Shown here: positions 54,372 through 64,000 of the stretch, one piece after another | Numbering within the stretch: position 1 is the stretch's first letter | Layout: every line of letters begins with the position of its first letter | DNA from: Taudactylus pleione | Lineage: Eukaryota; Chordata; Amphibia; Anura; Myobatrachidae | Length of the DNA stretch: 64,000 nt | Direction: 5' to 3' | NCBI GenBank assembly: GCA_031769625.1 | Contig: JAUIMM010000178.1 | Span: 24,671,501-24,735,500, forward strand | Translations under genes and position numbers: made by a program | Notes under the pieces: generated by a model | What the model was told of the DNA's origin: nothing | Databases searched by the model: none | Seen by the model: only the letters and a program-made list of their open reading frames with translations

Positions 54372-55203
54372 AGCTGAGTACACACTATACGATGTGACAA
54401 AAGATGCAACGGTCGTAATTTCACTAGGTCCCAGAACACACAATATAGAGCATGCACACTTCAGAATATGATGTTGGGGGATTGTATCCAATTAATCTTT
54501 TCTCCTGTACACACTATGCAATCATCGTGTAGATCACTGGCAGTTCAGGAGATGTCTTCAGATGGAATCTGTATGTAATGCCGGCGGCTGATTAGCTGTC
54601 AGATGAAATACCGAAACCAGAAGACCGAAGGCTCTACATCCCGACTGGGGCTGGCAAGTACGCTAACCCTCCCACGCCCCCCAACCCTCCCTTACTGGTG
54701 CCTAACCCTAACCTCCCCCCCCCCCGGGGTGCCTAACCCTAAAACCGCTACCAACACACTAAACCTAAAGCCTAACCCTAACCCCCTCCGGTAATGCCTA
54801 ATCCTAACCCCCCTTCCCCTAGCCTAGCCCTCCCCCGGGGGTCCCTAAACCTAACACCCCCCCCCCCGTGGCTAAAACTAACCTGTCCCCACTCACCTTC
54901 ATTCAGGATGCCGGCTGTCGGGACCTCAGCGTCAGGATAAAGATAGGCGTCCGTATTTCAATGCCTATCTTTAATCCCAAGTCAGGCTTCCACTGTCGGG
55001 TTCAGGCGGGCCGGCATTGCAGACGCCGTTAACATAACTACATTCTTTTCAGAGGAAAGATTGGACGTGCGGTTGTGTGTACACACTACATGCACCGACC
55101 TCGTTCATTGGACTTGCAGCACAGTAGATGCGACGATGTGATGAATGACGGCCAGGAACTATACTGTAGATTGGACGATAGATCGTATAGTGTGTACCCA
55201 ACT
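54372..55203. mobile_element. TAA-flanked MITE (GTACACAC family), interrupted
   Basis: The left end AGCTGAGTACACACTATACG and the reverse complement of the right end, AGTTGGGTACACACTATACG, form the terminal repeats. TAA lies on both sides. The middle is occupied by a CCTAACC-family copy. Confidence 0.8.
54560..55035. mobile_element. CCTAACC-family element, copy 3, nested
   Basis: Bounded by ATGCCGGCGGC and GGGCCGGCATTGCAG. The interior has CTAACCCTAACC words with a GGGGTGCCTAACCC spacing, then CAGGATGCCGGCTGTCGG and an AGATAGGCGTC/GCCTATCT inverted pair. Approximate boundaries. Confidence 0.65.
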
Positions 55204-55799
55204 TAATATCGGTAATCATTGGGATATTGCAGGAAAGGATGCCCAATTGTATTAACGGCAGATATCTCACCACTCAAGGGAATGCTCCCTGCACCTTTCT
55301 ACCGAACACCTCAGCAGTTGAGTGCTGGTAACCTTCAGCTGATTTACAGTAGTTTGTAGCTATGGATCAGAAGTTTGCAGGAGGTAATGTTGAAATAACG
55401 CAATGAGACGCAGGATGTACGCTGGCTGAGTGAATGCCAGATAGAAGTATAGTCCATCTTTTAGTAATATAGGTGCCAGCGGGCAGTGTAGCTGTATCAG
55501 ATGAATGGGAAAAGAACAGAATGTGTTTCACCGTACGGCTTCATCAAAAGATAAGTGTGCATAAGCATCCAAAACACAGTTGGTCTTTTTATTTGAGTGT
55601 AGCAGCTATGTGGTGCTGGGTATATGTAGGTAACCTATGTCATCATGTGTAATCATCAAATTTCACCAGCCTCTACTGGAAAAAGGTGTATTTACATTTA
55701 GGACACACTCTGTGGGCCGCAGTTCTGTTAGCACACCCTCATTGAACCTTATCTACAGAACACGCCATTACAACCCAATTACATCTCTTCAGCCATAAG
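55204..55799. other. Unassigned, with hammerhead-like core
   Basis: No coding motif. The only noted structure is the minus-strand hammerhead-like core near 55526-55547. Confidence 0.4.
55526..55547 (-). ncRNA. Hammerhead-like core with 3-bp stem II
   Basis: Minus strand: TTGATGA, A, stem GCC-GTAC-GGT, then GAAAC. The second box is intact and the first box has T for C at its first position. Confidence 0.35.
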
Positions 55800-56113
55800 T
55801 GGAGATGTACAGATGTGTCCTCATACATCTAGCCTCAATAAGCCATGCATCATGACTTGCCTGGTGTGAGTGTGCCGCCAGGTTCCAAGCTACTCTGTTG
55901 GCATCGAGCATTTTTATTTATCAAAAATGCGTCTAAGTCGCAATGTGATGCACCAGCAGACTGTGCTGATTAATATGATATGTAACACTTGTATATCTGT
56001 GTGCACCTGAGTCTGTATAAAAAAGCATGCCTGCAGCAAAGATGTCTAAGGACACATCTTTATTTCTGTGGAGCAAAAAATGTTCCAATAACAGGTGCAC
56101 ATTGAACTCCGAA
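55800..56113. repeat. Half copy of the 46690 fold-back repeat
   Basis: ACAGATGTGTCCTCATACAT, GGCATCGAGCATTTTTA, AAATGCGTCTAAGTCGCAAT and CTTGTATATCTGTGTGCACC match the left half of 46690-47240 in order. It ends near CCGAATCAGGCCC, the GGGCC-family terminus. Confidence 0.65.
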
Positions 56114-56276
56114 TCAGGCCCTTTGTGAGCAATGCCATAGATGTACTGTATCAGATGGCAAAGCACACTGGCTTTAGCTTATCAATGGACATTCTACAAC
56201 TTAGTGCCTGTGGATATATTGCTTCCTGTGGCTGGGTCCCCACTCCCACTGCCGGCTCTCAAACTCCCCCCACCAC

Positions 56277-56609
56277 CAGGGCCGGATTGAGGGCCACATG
56301 GGCCTGGAGCTGAAAATGACCAAGGGCCTATTATGAGAAGCAGAGGAGGTGTGACCAGTGCTGTATAGGTGTGGCCAGTGCCATGTGGGCATGTACACCC
56401 CTATACCCAATGTTTCCCTAAATATGTAAAATAAAAAAATGCTTAATTTTGTGAGGTAAATAGAAATACAATTTTACTACTTATGATTTATGGCTGACCG
56501 TGTGGATAGCAGATGGCCAGTCAACATCATGTTCTCATGACAATGGGCCTATTTTTATGTGGAGGCCTGGAGCTGTAGCTCCATCCGCCCCATTGTTAAT
56601 CTGGCCCTG
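56277..56609. mobile_element. hAT MITE with perfect 8-bp duplication
   Basis: The left end CAGGGCCGGATTGAGG and the right end reverse complement CAGGGCCAGATTAACA form the terminal repeats. CCCACCAC lies on both sides (56269-56276 and 56610-56617), a perfect 8-bp hAT target duplication. No coding. Confidence 0.9.
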
Positions 56610-56617
56610 CCCACCAC

Positions 56618-57600
56618 GTGGTAATGGCGGCCGCGGCACTGAAGTGGTTAACCCCTGTGCTGCTGCGCCATTTTTAAAGAGACAATAGGCGCTAAGCGCC
56701 CTGGTTGAAATGTATGCTGCCAGCGCTAGGCGCTGGATGTAATAAAATTAGATTTTTACCTATATTGGCTGCTGCAGCCCGGACCCTTCCAACGGTGGTG
56801 GCAATGTGTTAACCCTTCGGTGCGCTGCACCGCGGGGAACTGGTTGTAAGGAGCCATTGAGTGCTCCATGCTGGAAATGGGAGCTTAGCTCCAGGCCCCC
56901 CAATGACATGGCGGGCTGCGGAGCTGTAGCTGACCGCCAGGGACCGTGAGCAATGCTCCTGGAGCTCCAGGGCGGACAGAAGCCACTGCAGTCGGGACGA
57001 GTGTCCCGGACTGCAGGGCTGAGCACCACACGCAGGGGGACTGGGCAAGTCAGCCCCTCCGTGCAGCACTGCAGGGCTGGTTAAGTAAAGCCCAGCGCTG
57101 AGCACACAATGTAAAAACACACACACAGGTACATAATGTACAATAAAATGCTTCCATGTATATAAACTGTATGAAGAAATTATTTTAAAAGTGAAATGCA
57201 CTTACTTGTGATTTCTCTGGACAGCCAGGGGATCCAGAGTCCTCAGTGGGCTGCTGGATCCCCCAGCCCTTTCCAGAAGAAATAAAATGTCCTCCTATGC
57301 AGCCTCATGCCTGAAAGTGGTATGAATAGGTGCATAGGGATCTGGCTAATGCAGTCAGCTAAGTGATTTTAGGGAGATCAAAGGGCTTCCCTCCGTGGCC
57401 AGGAAACCCTGCGTGCCCACCTCTGGAGCTCAGATTCAAGCAGAGATGGCAGGCTTGGTCCCTTAGCAAGTTCCTGGAAGTCCATTTTGGAGGTAAAAAC
57501 TTTTTCCCTTGCAGACAGGACGGAGCTGAGGGTGTGCTGAGCTCTATGGGCGGGCTGGGGCACAGGGGAGTGACCACTCCCCACTGTCCATAGTGGACAA
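56618..57600. other. Unassigned
   Basis: Contains small palindromes such as GGCGCTAAGCGCC and CCAGCGCTAGGCGCTGG. Overlapping open frames on both strands lack family motifs. Confidence 0.4.
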
Positions 57601-58096
57601 TGTTAAACGTGCATGTGGGCGGCACATGCACAGCACAGGCACTTAAGGTGATTGGTTACAAACCGCAGGGTGGACTTATCCCCTGTGGTAATGTGTATTG
57701 GAGTGGCATAAAAGAAGGCTGCGTGCCTGGTAAAAATGTATATCTTTGTGTATCTCTGGAAGATCAAGACTGCTGTATCATCTATGTATGTTGTAACCCC
57801 TTGAAGCTAAAGGGAAAGGTCTTTTTCAAGGCTATGAGCAGTAAACATCTTTGCCTATTCAACTGCATCCTGTGACCAACAGAATTGCGCAAAATGCTAT
57901 GACATTCTCCTACTGTTCTGGATTGAACCAAAGCTCAAGCCCTCTGCCAGCTACTGTGCAGAACCTGGTTCATTGCGAGGGATCAGGAGGAAACAGCACA
58001 CACCACTCAGGGGGTGTAGCCACAGCTAGTCGATGCATACGCAGAAGCGGGTCCAAGCGCCGACGGAAGAAGCTTGGTGGTGGCAGCATCGTTACA
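57601..58096 (+). other. Possible LTR-like segment
   Basis: Begins TGTTAAACGTGC. It has ATAAAAGAAGG at about 57707 as a TATA-like element and AGTAAACATCTTTGCC near 57839. It ends near GCTTGGTGGTGGCAGCATCG then TTACA. The layout resembles a retroelement LTR, but I see no second copy, no clear primer-binding site and no target duplication. Confidence 0.25.
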
Positions 58097-58349
58097 CGCC
58101 CACGGCGCAGTGGGTGGAGTCAGTGAAAGGTGGTCACTGATGGTAGGCGGGAATCCCTGATACCCCAAGAACCAGTGGGGATCAATCCCAATCTGTGATC
58201 GGGAGTGGCTAGGTCGCGGTCATCCGGTCAACTTCCTGATTTGAATAGGTATATATCACTAGAATGGTCTCTGTATTGTATTATAAATCCAGAATGCTGC
58301 CTGTATAATGTATTGGTCACAAGAGCTATCCCTGTATTTTACTGCAGTA

Positions 58350-59020
58350 GGAGGGCAGAGTTAGTGTCCCAGTGGAGAGGAGAGGGCAAAGAAGAGGAGT
58401 CCCACGATAGAAAGAGGAGAGGGCACAAGGTAGAAAGGCAGAGAAGAGGAGGATCCCTAGGAGAAAAAGGAGAGGGGACAAGGTGACAGGACAGTTTGTA
58501 GGGATCTTAAGAGAGATAGAGGGGGGGGGGGGCAGAAGGGCAGAGAAGTGTCCCAGGAGAAAGAGAGGAGACTGGGCAGAGAGAAGGGTTCCCATGAGAG
58601 ATGAAAGGGGACAAGGTGGCAGGGCAGAGAGAAGGGTTCCCATGAGAGAGGTGAGGGGACAAGGTGGCAGGGCAGAGAGAAGGGTTCCCATGAGAGAGGA
58701 GAGGGGACAAGGTGGCAGGGCACAGCAGAAGCGGGGTCCAAGGATAAAAGAGGAGAGGTTACAAGGTGGAAGGGCAGAGAGGTTGGGCACCAGGAGAGAA
58801 AGAAAGGATAGGGGACAAGGTGGTAGGACAGTTTGGAGGGTTCCCAGGAGAGAGAGAGGGGAAAAAGGAGATAGAAGGGCCGAGAGGGTCTCAGGAGGAG
58901 ATGTGATTGGGCAAGGTGTAAGGGCATGAGGGGGGCTGGGGGGGGGGTCCAGGAGAGAGAGGAGAGTGGACAAGGTGGCAGGGCAGAGACAAGGAGTCAC
59001 AGCAGAGATTGTAGAGGAGA
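58350..59020. repeat. Polypurine minisatellite, 48-bp unit
   Basis: AAGGGTTCC occurs at 58584, 58632 and 58680, giving a 48-bp period: GAGGGGACAAGGTGGCAGGG, CAGAGAGAAGGGTTCCCATG, AGAGAG. Degenerate copies extend over about 670 bp. The strand is almost entirely purine. Confidence 0.9.
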
Positions 59021-59609
59021 CCAGGTACCAGGAGCGATGGGAGGGGTACTAGGATAGAGGAAAAATACAAAACAAAAAGACAAAATAATCATAATTGGAA
59101 AAGAGGGGAGATGGAGGAGGGAAATAGAAATGGAGAGGAAAAAATACCTTCACAATAGCTAGTGACCCAGCGAACGATGGGTGTAAAACTAGATCCATTA
59201 ATATATGTTTATCTAAAGTTAAATTGTACAGGCTGAAGTACCACTATATATATATTAAGAAACATCATAACATGTTAATCAATGTGCACCGGTGGTGCAT
59301 ACCTAAAAAACTACTTATAAAATACATACATAGCTACAGTACTTCACTTTAAAAACAAACAAATGTCCTGTGTGCACTCTTATCCTAGGTTATTTAATTC
59401 CATTATGGGTCTATGCAAAAGGTTTTTATCTTTGTGCTGAAGACCATATAACGTAGTAGTGTAAGTGCAGGACTAACAAAATAGGGCCTGATTCTGAGTC
59501 GCAGGCAATGCCGATGTTCACGGAGTTGAGTGAATTAAAAACTCTTATGCCACATGCATTACACACAGAGGTGCAGTTGCGATTGAGACTCATGGTATCA
59601 GAAATGTAT
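59021..59609. other. Unassigned, possible Helitron 3' end
   Basis: The minus strand at 59195-59155 reads ACACCCATCGTTCGCTGGGT, then CACTAGCTA: a short hairpin followed by CTAG, like a Helitron 3' terminus. GGGCCTGATTCTGAGTCG at 59485 is a GGGCC-family terminus. Confidence 0.35.
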
Positions 59610-60186
59610 TTATATGACCCAGAGTGGGTGCTACCATTATGTACCAATAATTATTTTGGGGTGAGCGTTTGGGAGTGGGGCCCCCGGGGGGGTTCTCACT
59701 GGGCCTTTCTCATGGCATCACCACTTAATTCACATAGAATACTTTTATCACTTCTCTATTTGTTTGTACATTATTTATGTCATTTTAATTCTTTATCATT
59801 TCATTAACACTTATTGATTTATCTTTACACATCTTTTCTTTATACTTCACTATCACCTTTTTTCCCTTTTTCGTGTGATGCCCTGGGGATGGCCCTTGGC
59901 TGGAATTTTTTTGGGGTGCCTTGCTTCTCAGACGTGAGCCCCTTAATTTTAGGGACGCCAGTATAGAGGAGCCTTGACGATTGGCCTGGCGCTTATTCAT
60001 ATTTTTGCAAATGTGTGTAACTAATACCTCTGAATCGCTATTATTATGTAGGATTTAAGTATTGTTTTTGCTGCAGTGTGCTGGGGGGAAAATCTCTTTT
60101 TTTTCTGTGTTCAGTGTAAACCCCGCCCTTTACAAGCACCTGTGTTATGCAATTAAGCTGATCTAAGCAACTACCATTTTTTTGGC
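59610..60186. repeat. Duplicated module, copy 1
   Basis: Nearly identical to 60332-60902 in direct orientation, 722 bp apart. It includes GGGGTGAGCGTTTGGGAGTG, GGGGCCCCCGGGGG and CCCCTTAATTTTAGGGACGC. No recognised protein. The right edge is CATTTTTTTGGCA. Confidence 0.9.
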
Positions 60187-60331
60187 AAGTTTGGAGAGGC
60201 ATGAAGGCAGTCAGCATTAGGAGAAGGTGCTGATGCTTATAGTGCCATGTGGAGGTTTTTTGGGGTACCTCCAAGGTAAGTTAGCTCTCAGCTTATATAT
60301 GTACTGTTATCATGCAGTACATCAATTGTAA

Positions 60332-60902
60332 TTATATGACCCAGAGTGGGTGCTACCATTATGTAGCAATAATTATTTTGGGGTGAGCGTTTGGGAGTGG
60401 GGCCCCCGGGGGGTTCTGACTGGGCCTTTCTCATGGCATCACCACTTAATTCACATAGAATACTTTTATCACTTCTCTATTTGTTTGTACATTATTTATG
60501 TCATTTTAATTCTTTATCATTTCATTAACACTTATTGATTTATCTTTACACATCTTTTCTTTATACTTCACTATCACCTTTTTTCCCTTTTTCGTGTGAT
60601 GCCCTGGGGATGGCCCTTGGCTGGAATTTTTTTGGGGTGCCTTGCTTCTCAGACGTGAGCCCCTTAATTTTAGGGACGCCAGTATAGAGGAGTCTTGACG
60701 ATTGACCTGGTGCTTATTCATATATTTGCAAATGTGTGTAACTAATACCTCTGAATCGCTATTATTATGTAGGATTTAAGTATTGTTTTTGCTGCAGTGT
60801 GCTGGGGGGAAAATCTCTTTTTTTTCTGTGTTCAGTGTAAACCACGCCCTTTAAGCTGATCTGAGCAATTAAGCTGATCTGAGCAACTGGCATTTTTTTG
60901 GC
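60332..60902. repeat. Duplicated module, copy 2
   Basis: Same as 59610-60186 except near 60850, where AAGCTGATCTGAGCAATT is repeated and a CAAGCACCTGTG stretch is missing. Its right edge meets the DIRS-like coding region without a gap. Confidence 0.9.
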
Positions 60903-62200
60903 CTGTTAGGGCATCCACCAGAGTCGCTTGTGGGTCTCTGGACTGCGCCTCGTAACTCGAAAGCTTCCTGTTCAACCTGGAAGCCATGAGATCTATCTCT
61001 GGCAGACCCATTACTTCACAATCATGTTGAATACGTCCTGATGCAGGGACCATTCCCCTGGGTGAACCCTGTGCCAACTGAGAGTCGGCTTCCCAATTAT
61101 TCACCCCTGGGATAAAAATGTCCGATATGGCTGGAACAAATCTCTCTGCCCACATCATAATCTGGATGGTCTCTGCCATCGCCAAAGGACTCCTGGTTCT
61201 TCCTTGTCTGTTGATATATGCCCCCGCCATGGCATTGTCTGACTGTATCTGAGAAGATCCTGTGCCTGAACCAGAACACGAAAGACTGCTCGCAGCTCTA
61301 GCACAATGATTGACAACAACCTCTCTTCCATTGACCAAACCCCTGGAACTGGGACCCTAGAACCACTGCACCCCATCCCTGGAGACTGGCATCCGTAGTT
61401 ACTAGCGTCCATTCCCAGGGAGAGAATTGACAACCTCTGGACAGGTTTCGAATGCAAAGCAACCAACCCAGGGATTGGCACACCTGTACAAATGGGGGAA
61501 AAAACTGCCGATCTAGACAGGGATCCCACCTCCTCCAGTGCTGAAGAATGAAATGCTGAAGGTGCCTGAAATGGAAGCGTGCAAATGGAACTGCTTCGAA
61601 GGCGGCCACCATCTTCCCCAATAGCTACATGCAGCAAAAGAATGTGCACCAGGGATCGCAACTCCCTGATCTTGTGCTCGGTCAGAAAAACCTGCTGAGA
61701 CAGTGTCGTACAGAAGGCCCAAAAACACCAATATCTGTGTTGGAACCAATTTGGATTTGGGTAAACTGAGAACCCAACCATGAAGTTCCAGAGTTGTAAT
61801 GACAACCTGCAAATGATCCTTCAAGAGTTCCTCTGAAGGTGCCTTTAATAGCAAGTCGTCTATATAGGGAATTACCATAATTCCCTGCCGATGGAGAAAA
61901 GCTACCATAGGTGTCATCATTTTTGTAAATTCCCTTGGTGTAGAGAAAAGCCCAAAGGGCAAAGCCTGAAACTGAAAATGCCAGGGCCCTACCGCAAACC
62001 GCAGCAGTTCATAGTCTCATTCCCAAATAGGTACATGGAGATACGCGTCCTTTAGATCTAAGGACGCAAGAAATTCTCCTACTTCCATAGAAGCAATTAC
62101 TGAACATAACGACTTCATCCTGAACATTCTCAACCTTAAGTGCAGGTTGATACTTTTTAAATTCAAAATGGGTGCAAAAAAGAACTATCTAGCTTTTTTT
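60903..62200 (-). pseudogene. DIRS-like reverse transcriptase and RNase H
   Basis: The minus strand runs through the RT palm: LDLKDAYLHVPIWE, then a stop, then LPFGLFSTPREFTK-like sequence and the catalytic PYIDDLLLKA box (YIDD at 61855-61866), then LVPTQILVFLGLLYD. RNase H follows: TTDASLQGWGAVVLGSQ with the active-site D, IVLELRAVFRVL with the E, and QSDNAMAGAYINRQG with the next D, then VPAISDIFIPGVNNWEAD and GLPEIDLMASRLNRKL. The order and wording fit DIRS1-type elements. Several frameshifts (near 61640, 61450 and 61310) inactivate it. The tyrosine recombinase expected downstream is not seen; the coding match stops at 60903. Confidence 0.85.
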
Positions 62201-62671
62201 TTTTTTTACCAGATTTGAATAAAAATCTAGCCCCTGATGATGTACCGCAACAGGGAACACTACCCCTGAATCTAAAAGGGGGAGAACTGCCCCCTTAATG
62301 CCCTTCTTCTGAGCTGATCCAGAGGAAGAGGTGTTACAAAAAATGCAGTATGTAACCTCTGGAGAGGACTCCTCTGACCCAAAGGTCTGTGGCTGACCGA
62401 AACTAGGCCTCCCAGAAATAGAGAAGACAGCCACCTATACCAATGGGCTGGGAGTCCTCCTGATCAGAGTCATTGGAAGGATCTGTCACCCATACGGGTG
62501 CCAGGGCAACGAGACTGCATGGCTATACACCCTCTGAACTCACCTGCTCTCTTACCTCCTGTCGAACCTCTAGTGGGCAGAGGTCGGAACCTACCAGAGT
62601 ACAGAAAGGGACAAAATCTAGAGCAGGAAGTAAGAACTGGAAGAAACTGGCTTTTTCACCTGAGCGATAAT
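62201..62671 (-). other. DIRS-like inter-ORF region
   Basis: Decayed sequence between the Gag-like and RT parts, with a T-rich run near 62190-62208. Short frames such as 62189-62434 have no clear motif. Confidence 0.5.
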
Positions 62672-63540
62672 TCATTCTAGCTCTGGACCAAACAGAGATT
62701 GACCTGTAAAGGGAACTCCCTTCAAAATTATCTTGGAATCGCTATCTTCTTGCCGAGAACATAACCACAACGTTCTTCTGGCCGAAGCAGATAAGGCTGA
62801 TATACCTGCCAGAAGAAAAATAGTGTCTAAAGACGCATGACTCACATAAATTGAAGCCTGTTTCAGGTTGTCCACCAGGGTAAGGATATCTGATGAATCT
62901 GCACCTGACTGAATAGCTTCTGCTAATTGGTCTGACCAGGTTTCTATGGCCTTGGTAGCCCAGGCCCCTGCCAACACTGGACAGTTAAAGAAAACAAGTA
63001 TTTGAGCAGATGCTCACACTTACGGCCCGTAGCATCCTTCAGTGTTGCTGCAGTAGCCATTGGAAGAACTGTAGTTTTTGCTAAACGGGCAATCGGTGCA
63101 TCCACTGCAGGAGGTACTTCCCATGGAGCCGTATGTTTCTCAGCAAAAGGATAAGTAAACTTGAATCCTGCTGGAAGCTTAACATGTTTATCTGGCTTAG
63201 CCCAGGATTCTTCCAGCACATCAGAAAAATGCATAAATGAAGGAAAGTTCAAAACATGTTTTTTTTTTCTCTTAAATAACCCTGCAGAAGCCACTTCATC
63301 AGAAGGCTCGTCTTCAATTTTTAAAGTCTGGCGAATGGCCTGGATAAGCTCAGTAACACCCAAACTATCGGGAGAACTGTCTTACCAACTAGAATGGTCT
63401 ATCCATTTCTGATCTAATGCCTCCCCATCCTCAGCAGAATATCCTTCTGAATCCTCCCCTTCCTCCAAGAACTGCACTGTCTGGGTAGGCTGTCGCTTAT
63501 AAGCTCTTGCACCAGCCAAGCCCAAGGACTGCCTCTAAAT
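62672..63540 (-). pseudogene. DIRS-like ORF1 (Gag-like)
   Basis: The minus strand has an acidic stretch (QFLEEGEDSEGYSAEDGEAL, about 63410-63480). It continues with LGVTELIQAIRQTLKIEDEP, KLPAGFKFTYPFAEKHTAPW and PPAVDAPIARLAKTTVLPMA, then a helical ATLKDATGRKCEHLLKYLF region. After a frame change near 62960 it continues with WATKAIETWSDQLAEAIQSG and stops just after FTGQSLFGPELE. The VDAPIARL...TALKD pattern is typical of the first ORF of vertebrate DIRS elements, which package the RNA. It is followed on the same strand by the RT region, the normal gene order. Confidence 0.75.
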
Positions 63541-63700
63541 AAGAACAGACCCTGGAAAGTCTATCCATTTAAATAGACATATCTCTATTCACCTGGGTGC
63601 TAGCTAACTCAGGGGAAGAAAACAGATGGTGGAACCTGCTGCAGAGGTATAGAGGCTGATGCACTAACATTAGTGCATAAAATTGAATAATTTTCAGATT
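63541..63700. other. DIRS upstream flank
   Basis: No further recognisable Gag sequence. The element boundary is not clear. Confidence 0.35.
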
Positions 63701-63839
63701 CCAGAACTGACCACGCAACCTTCATAGCTTCCATGTCTTATTACATCTCCTCTCACAATCCATACATAACCTCACACATTGTCATTCTTTCACATACTCC
63801 TGACGTTTGGCTGACATTCCTGTGTGACTGGATCATGCA

Positions 63840-64000
63840 GCCCACCAAGAAACTCTGCATTCTGGCTGGACCAAATTACAATATATAGCACCTATCCTTG
63901 TGTATCAATGCCTATTTCCCTATAGAGTGTAAGCTTGCAAGCAGGGCCCTCTTACTTCTATGTCTGTCTGTTATTATCCTGTTTTGTTCTATAAATGTTT
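63840..64000 (+). other. LINE-type 3' tail at window edge
   Basis: GAGTGTAAGCTTGCAAGCAG, then GGCCCTCTTACTTCTATGTC and CTATAAATGTTT match the L2/CR1-type 3' UTR layout seen at 46362-46632. It is cut by the window end. Confidence 0.55.

Noticed and set aside
58326..59000. 224-codon Leu/Pro/Ser-rich frame on the minus strand
   Set aside because: Artefact of the 48-bp polypurine repeat; the plus strand is equally open as an Arg/Gly-rich frame.
1..64000. tRNA, rRNA or snRNA genes
   Set aside because: I saw no paired A/B-box tRNA layout, no rRNA-like conserved blocks and no snRNA motifs; a covariance-model scan would be needed to be certain.

Overview
This window looks like vertebrate, most likely frog (anuran) intergenic DNA. 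It has no operons, no dense coding and no ribosome-binding sites. It is AT-rich, carries many microsatellites, and is filled with old interspersed repeats of kinds common in amphibian genomes: Tc1/mariner, hAT, PIF/Harbinger-like and other MITEs, Helitrons, L1-like and L2-like LINEs, and a DIRS-type retrotransposon. The assignment rests on recognised protein motifs and repeat architecture; no database search was possible. I find no convincing exon of a host gene, tRNA, rRNA or CRISPR array. Every long open frame I could explain is transposon-derived or an artefact of a tandem repeat.

Layout. 0-9.4 kb: a Tc1 fold-back MITE, a hAT MITE with an 8-bp target duplication, then a three-level nest. 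A CCAAT-containing MITE is split by an L1-like LINE, which is itself split by a 2.6-kb palindromic element flanked by 15-bp duplications. Helitron helicase remains follow. 9.4-11.3 kb is repeat-poor. 11.3-20 kb: a LINE tail, a Tc1 end, a composite hAT-flanked segment, several minisatellites (17.1-18.1 kb is the largest), a second Tc1-like family and a TTA-flanked MITE. 20-29.4 kb is mostly anonymous AT-rich DNA with a hAT MITE, a TGA-flanked MITE and a candidate conserved noncoding stretch containing inverted POU octamers.

29.4-37.6 kb: a dispersed family with telomere-like CCTAACC tracts, a nearly complete Tc1 element (30580-32219) whose transposase has a 7-bp deletion, a probable solo LTR in a TA microsatellite, two more decayed Tc1-like elements, several MITEs and a second Helitron. 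38.2-41.0 kb: two related GC-rich modules that carry hairpins and minisatellite tails, then a 540-bp element made almost wholly of consecutive short hairpins. 41-47.8 kb: more MITEs, a 5'-truncated Tc1 copy, nested repeats, an L2 LINE end and a fold-back element. 47.7-52 kb is repeat-poor. 52-60 kb: Helitron, hAT and Harbinger-like elements and a polypurine minisatellite. 59.6-63.6 kb: a duplicated 570-bp module abuts a minus-strand DIRS-like element with Gag-like, reverse transcriptase and RNase H regions. The right edge enters another LINE-type 3' tail.

Nothing here forms a working pathway. The main interest is the physical record of nested transposition, several elements built from chained hairpins, and four or five copies of a hammerhead-ribozyme-like core spread over unrelated-looking repeats.
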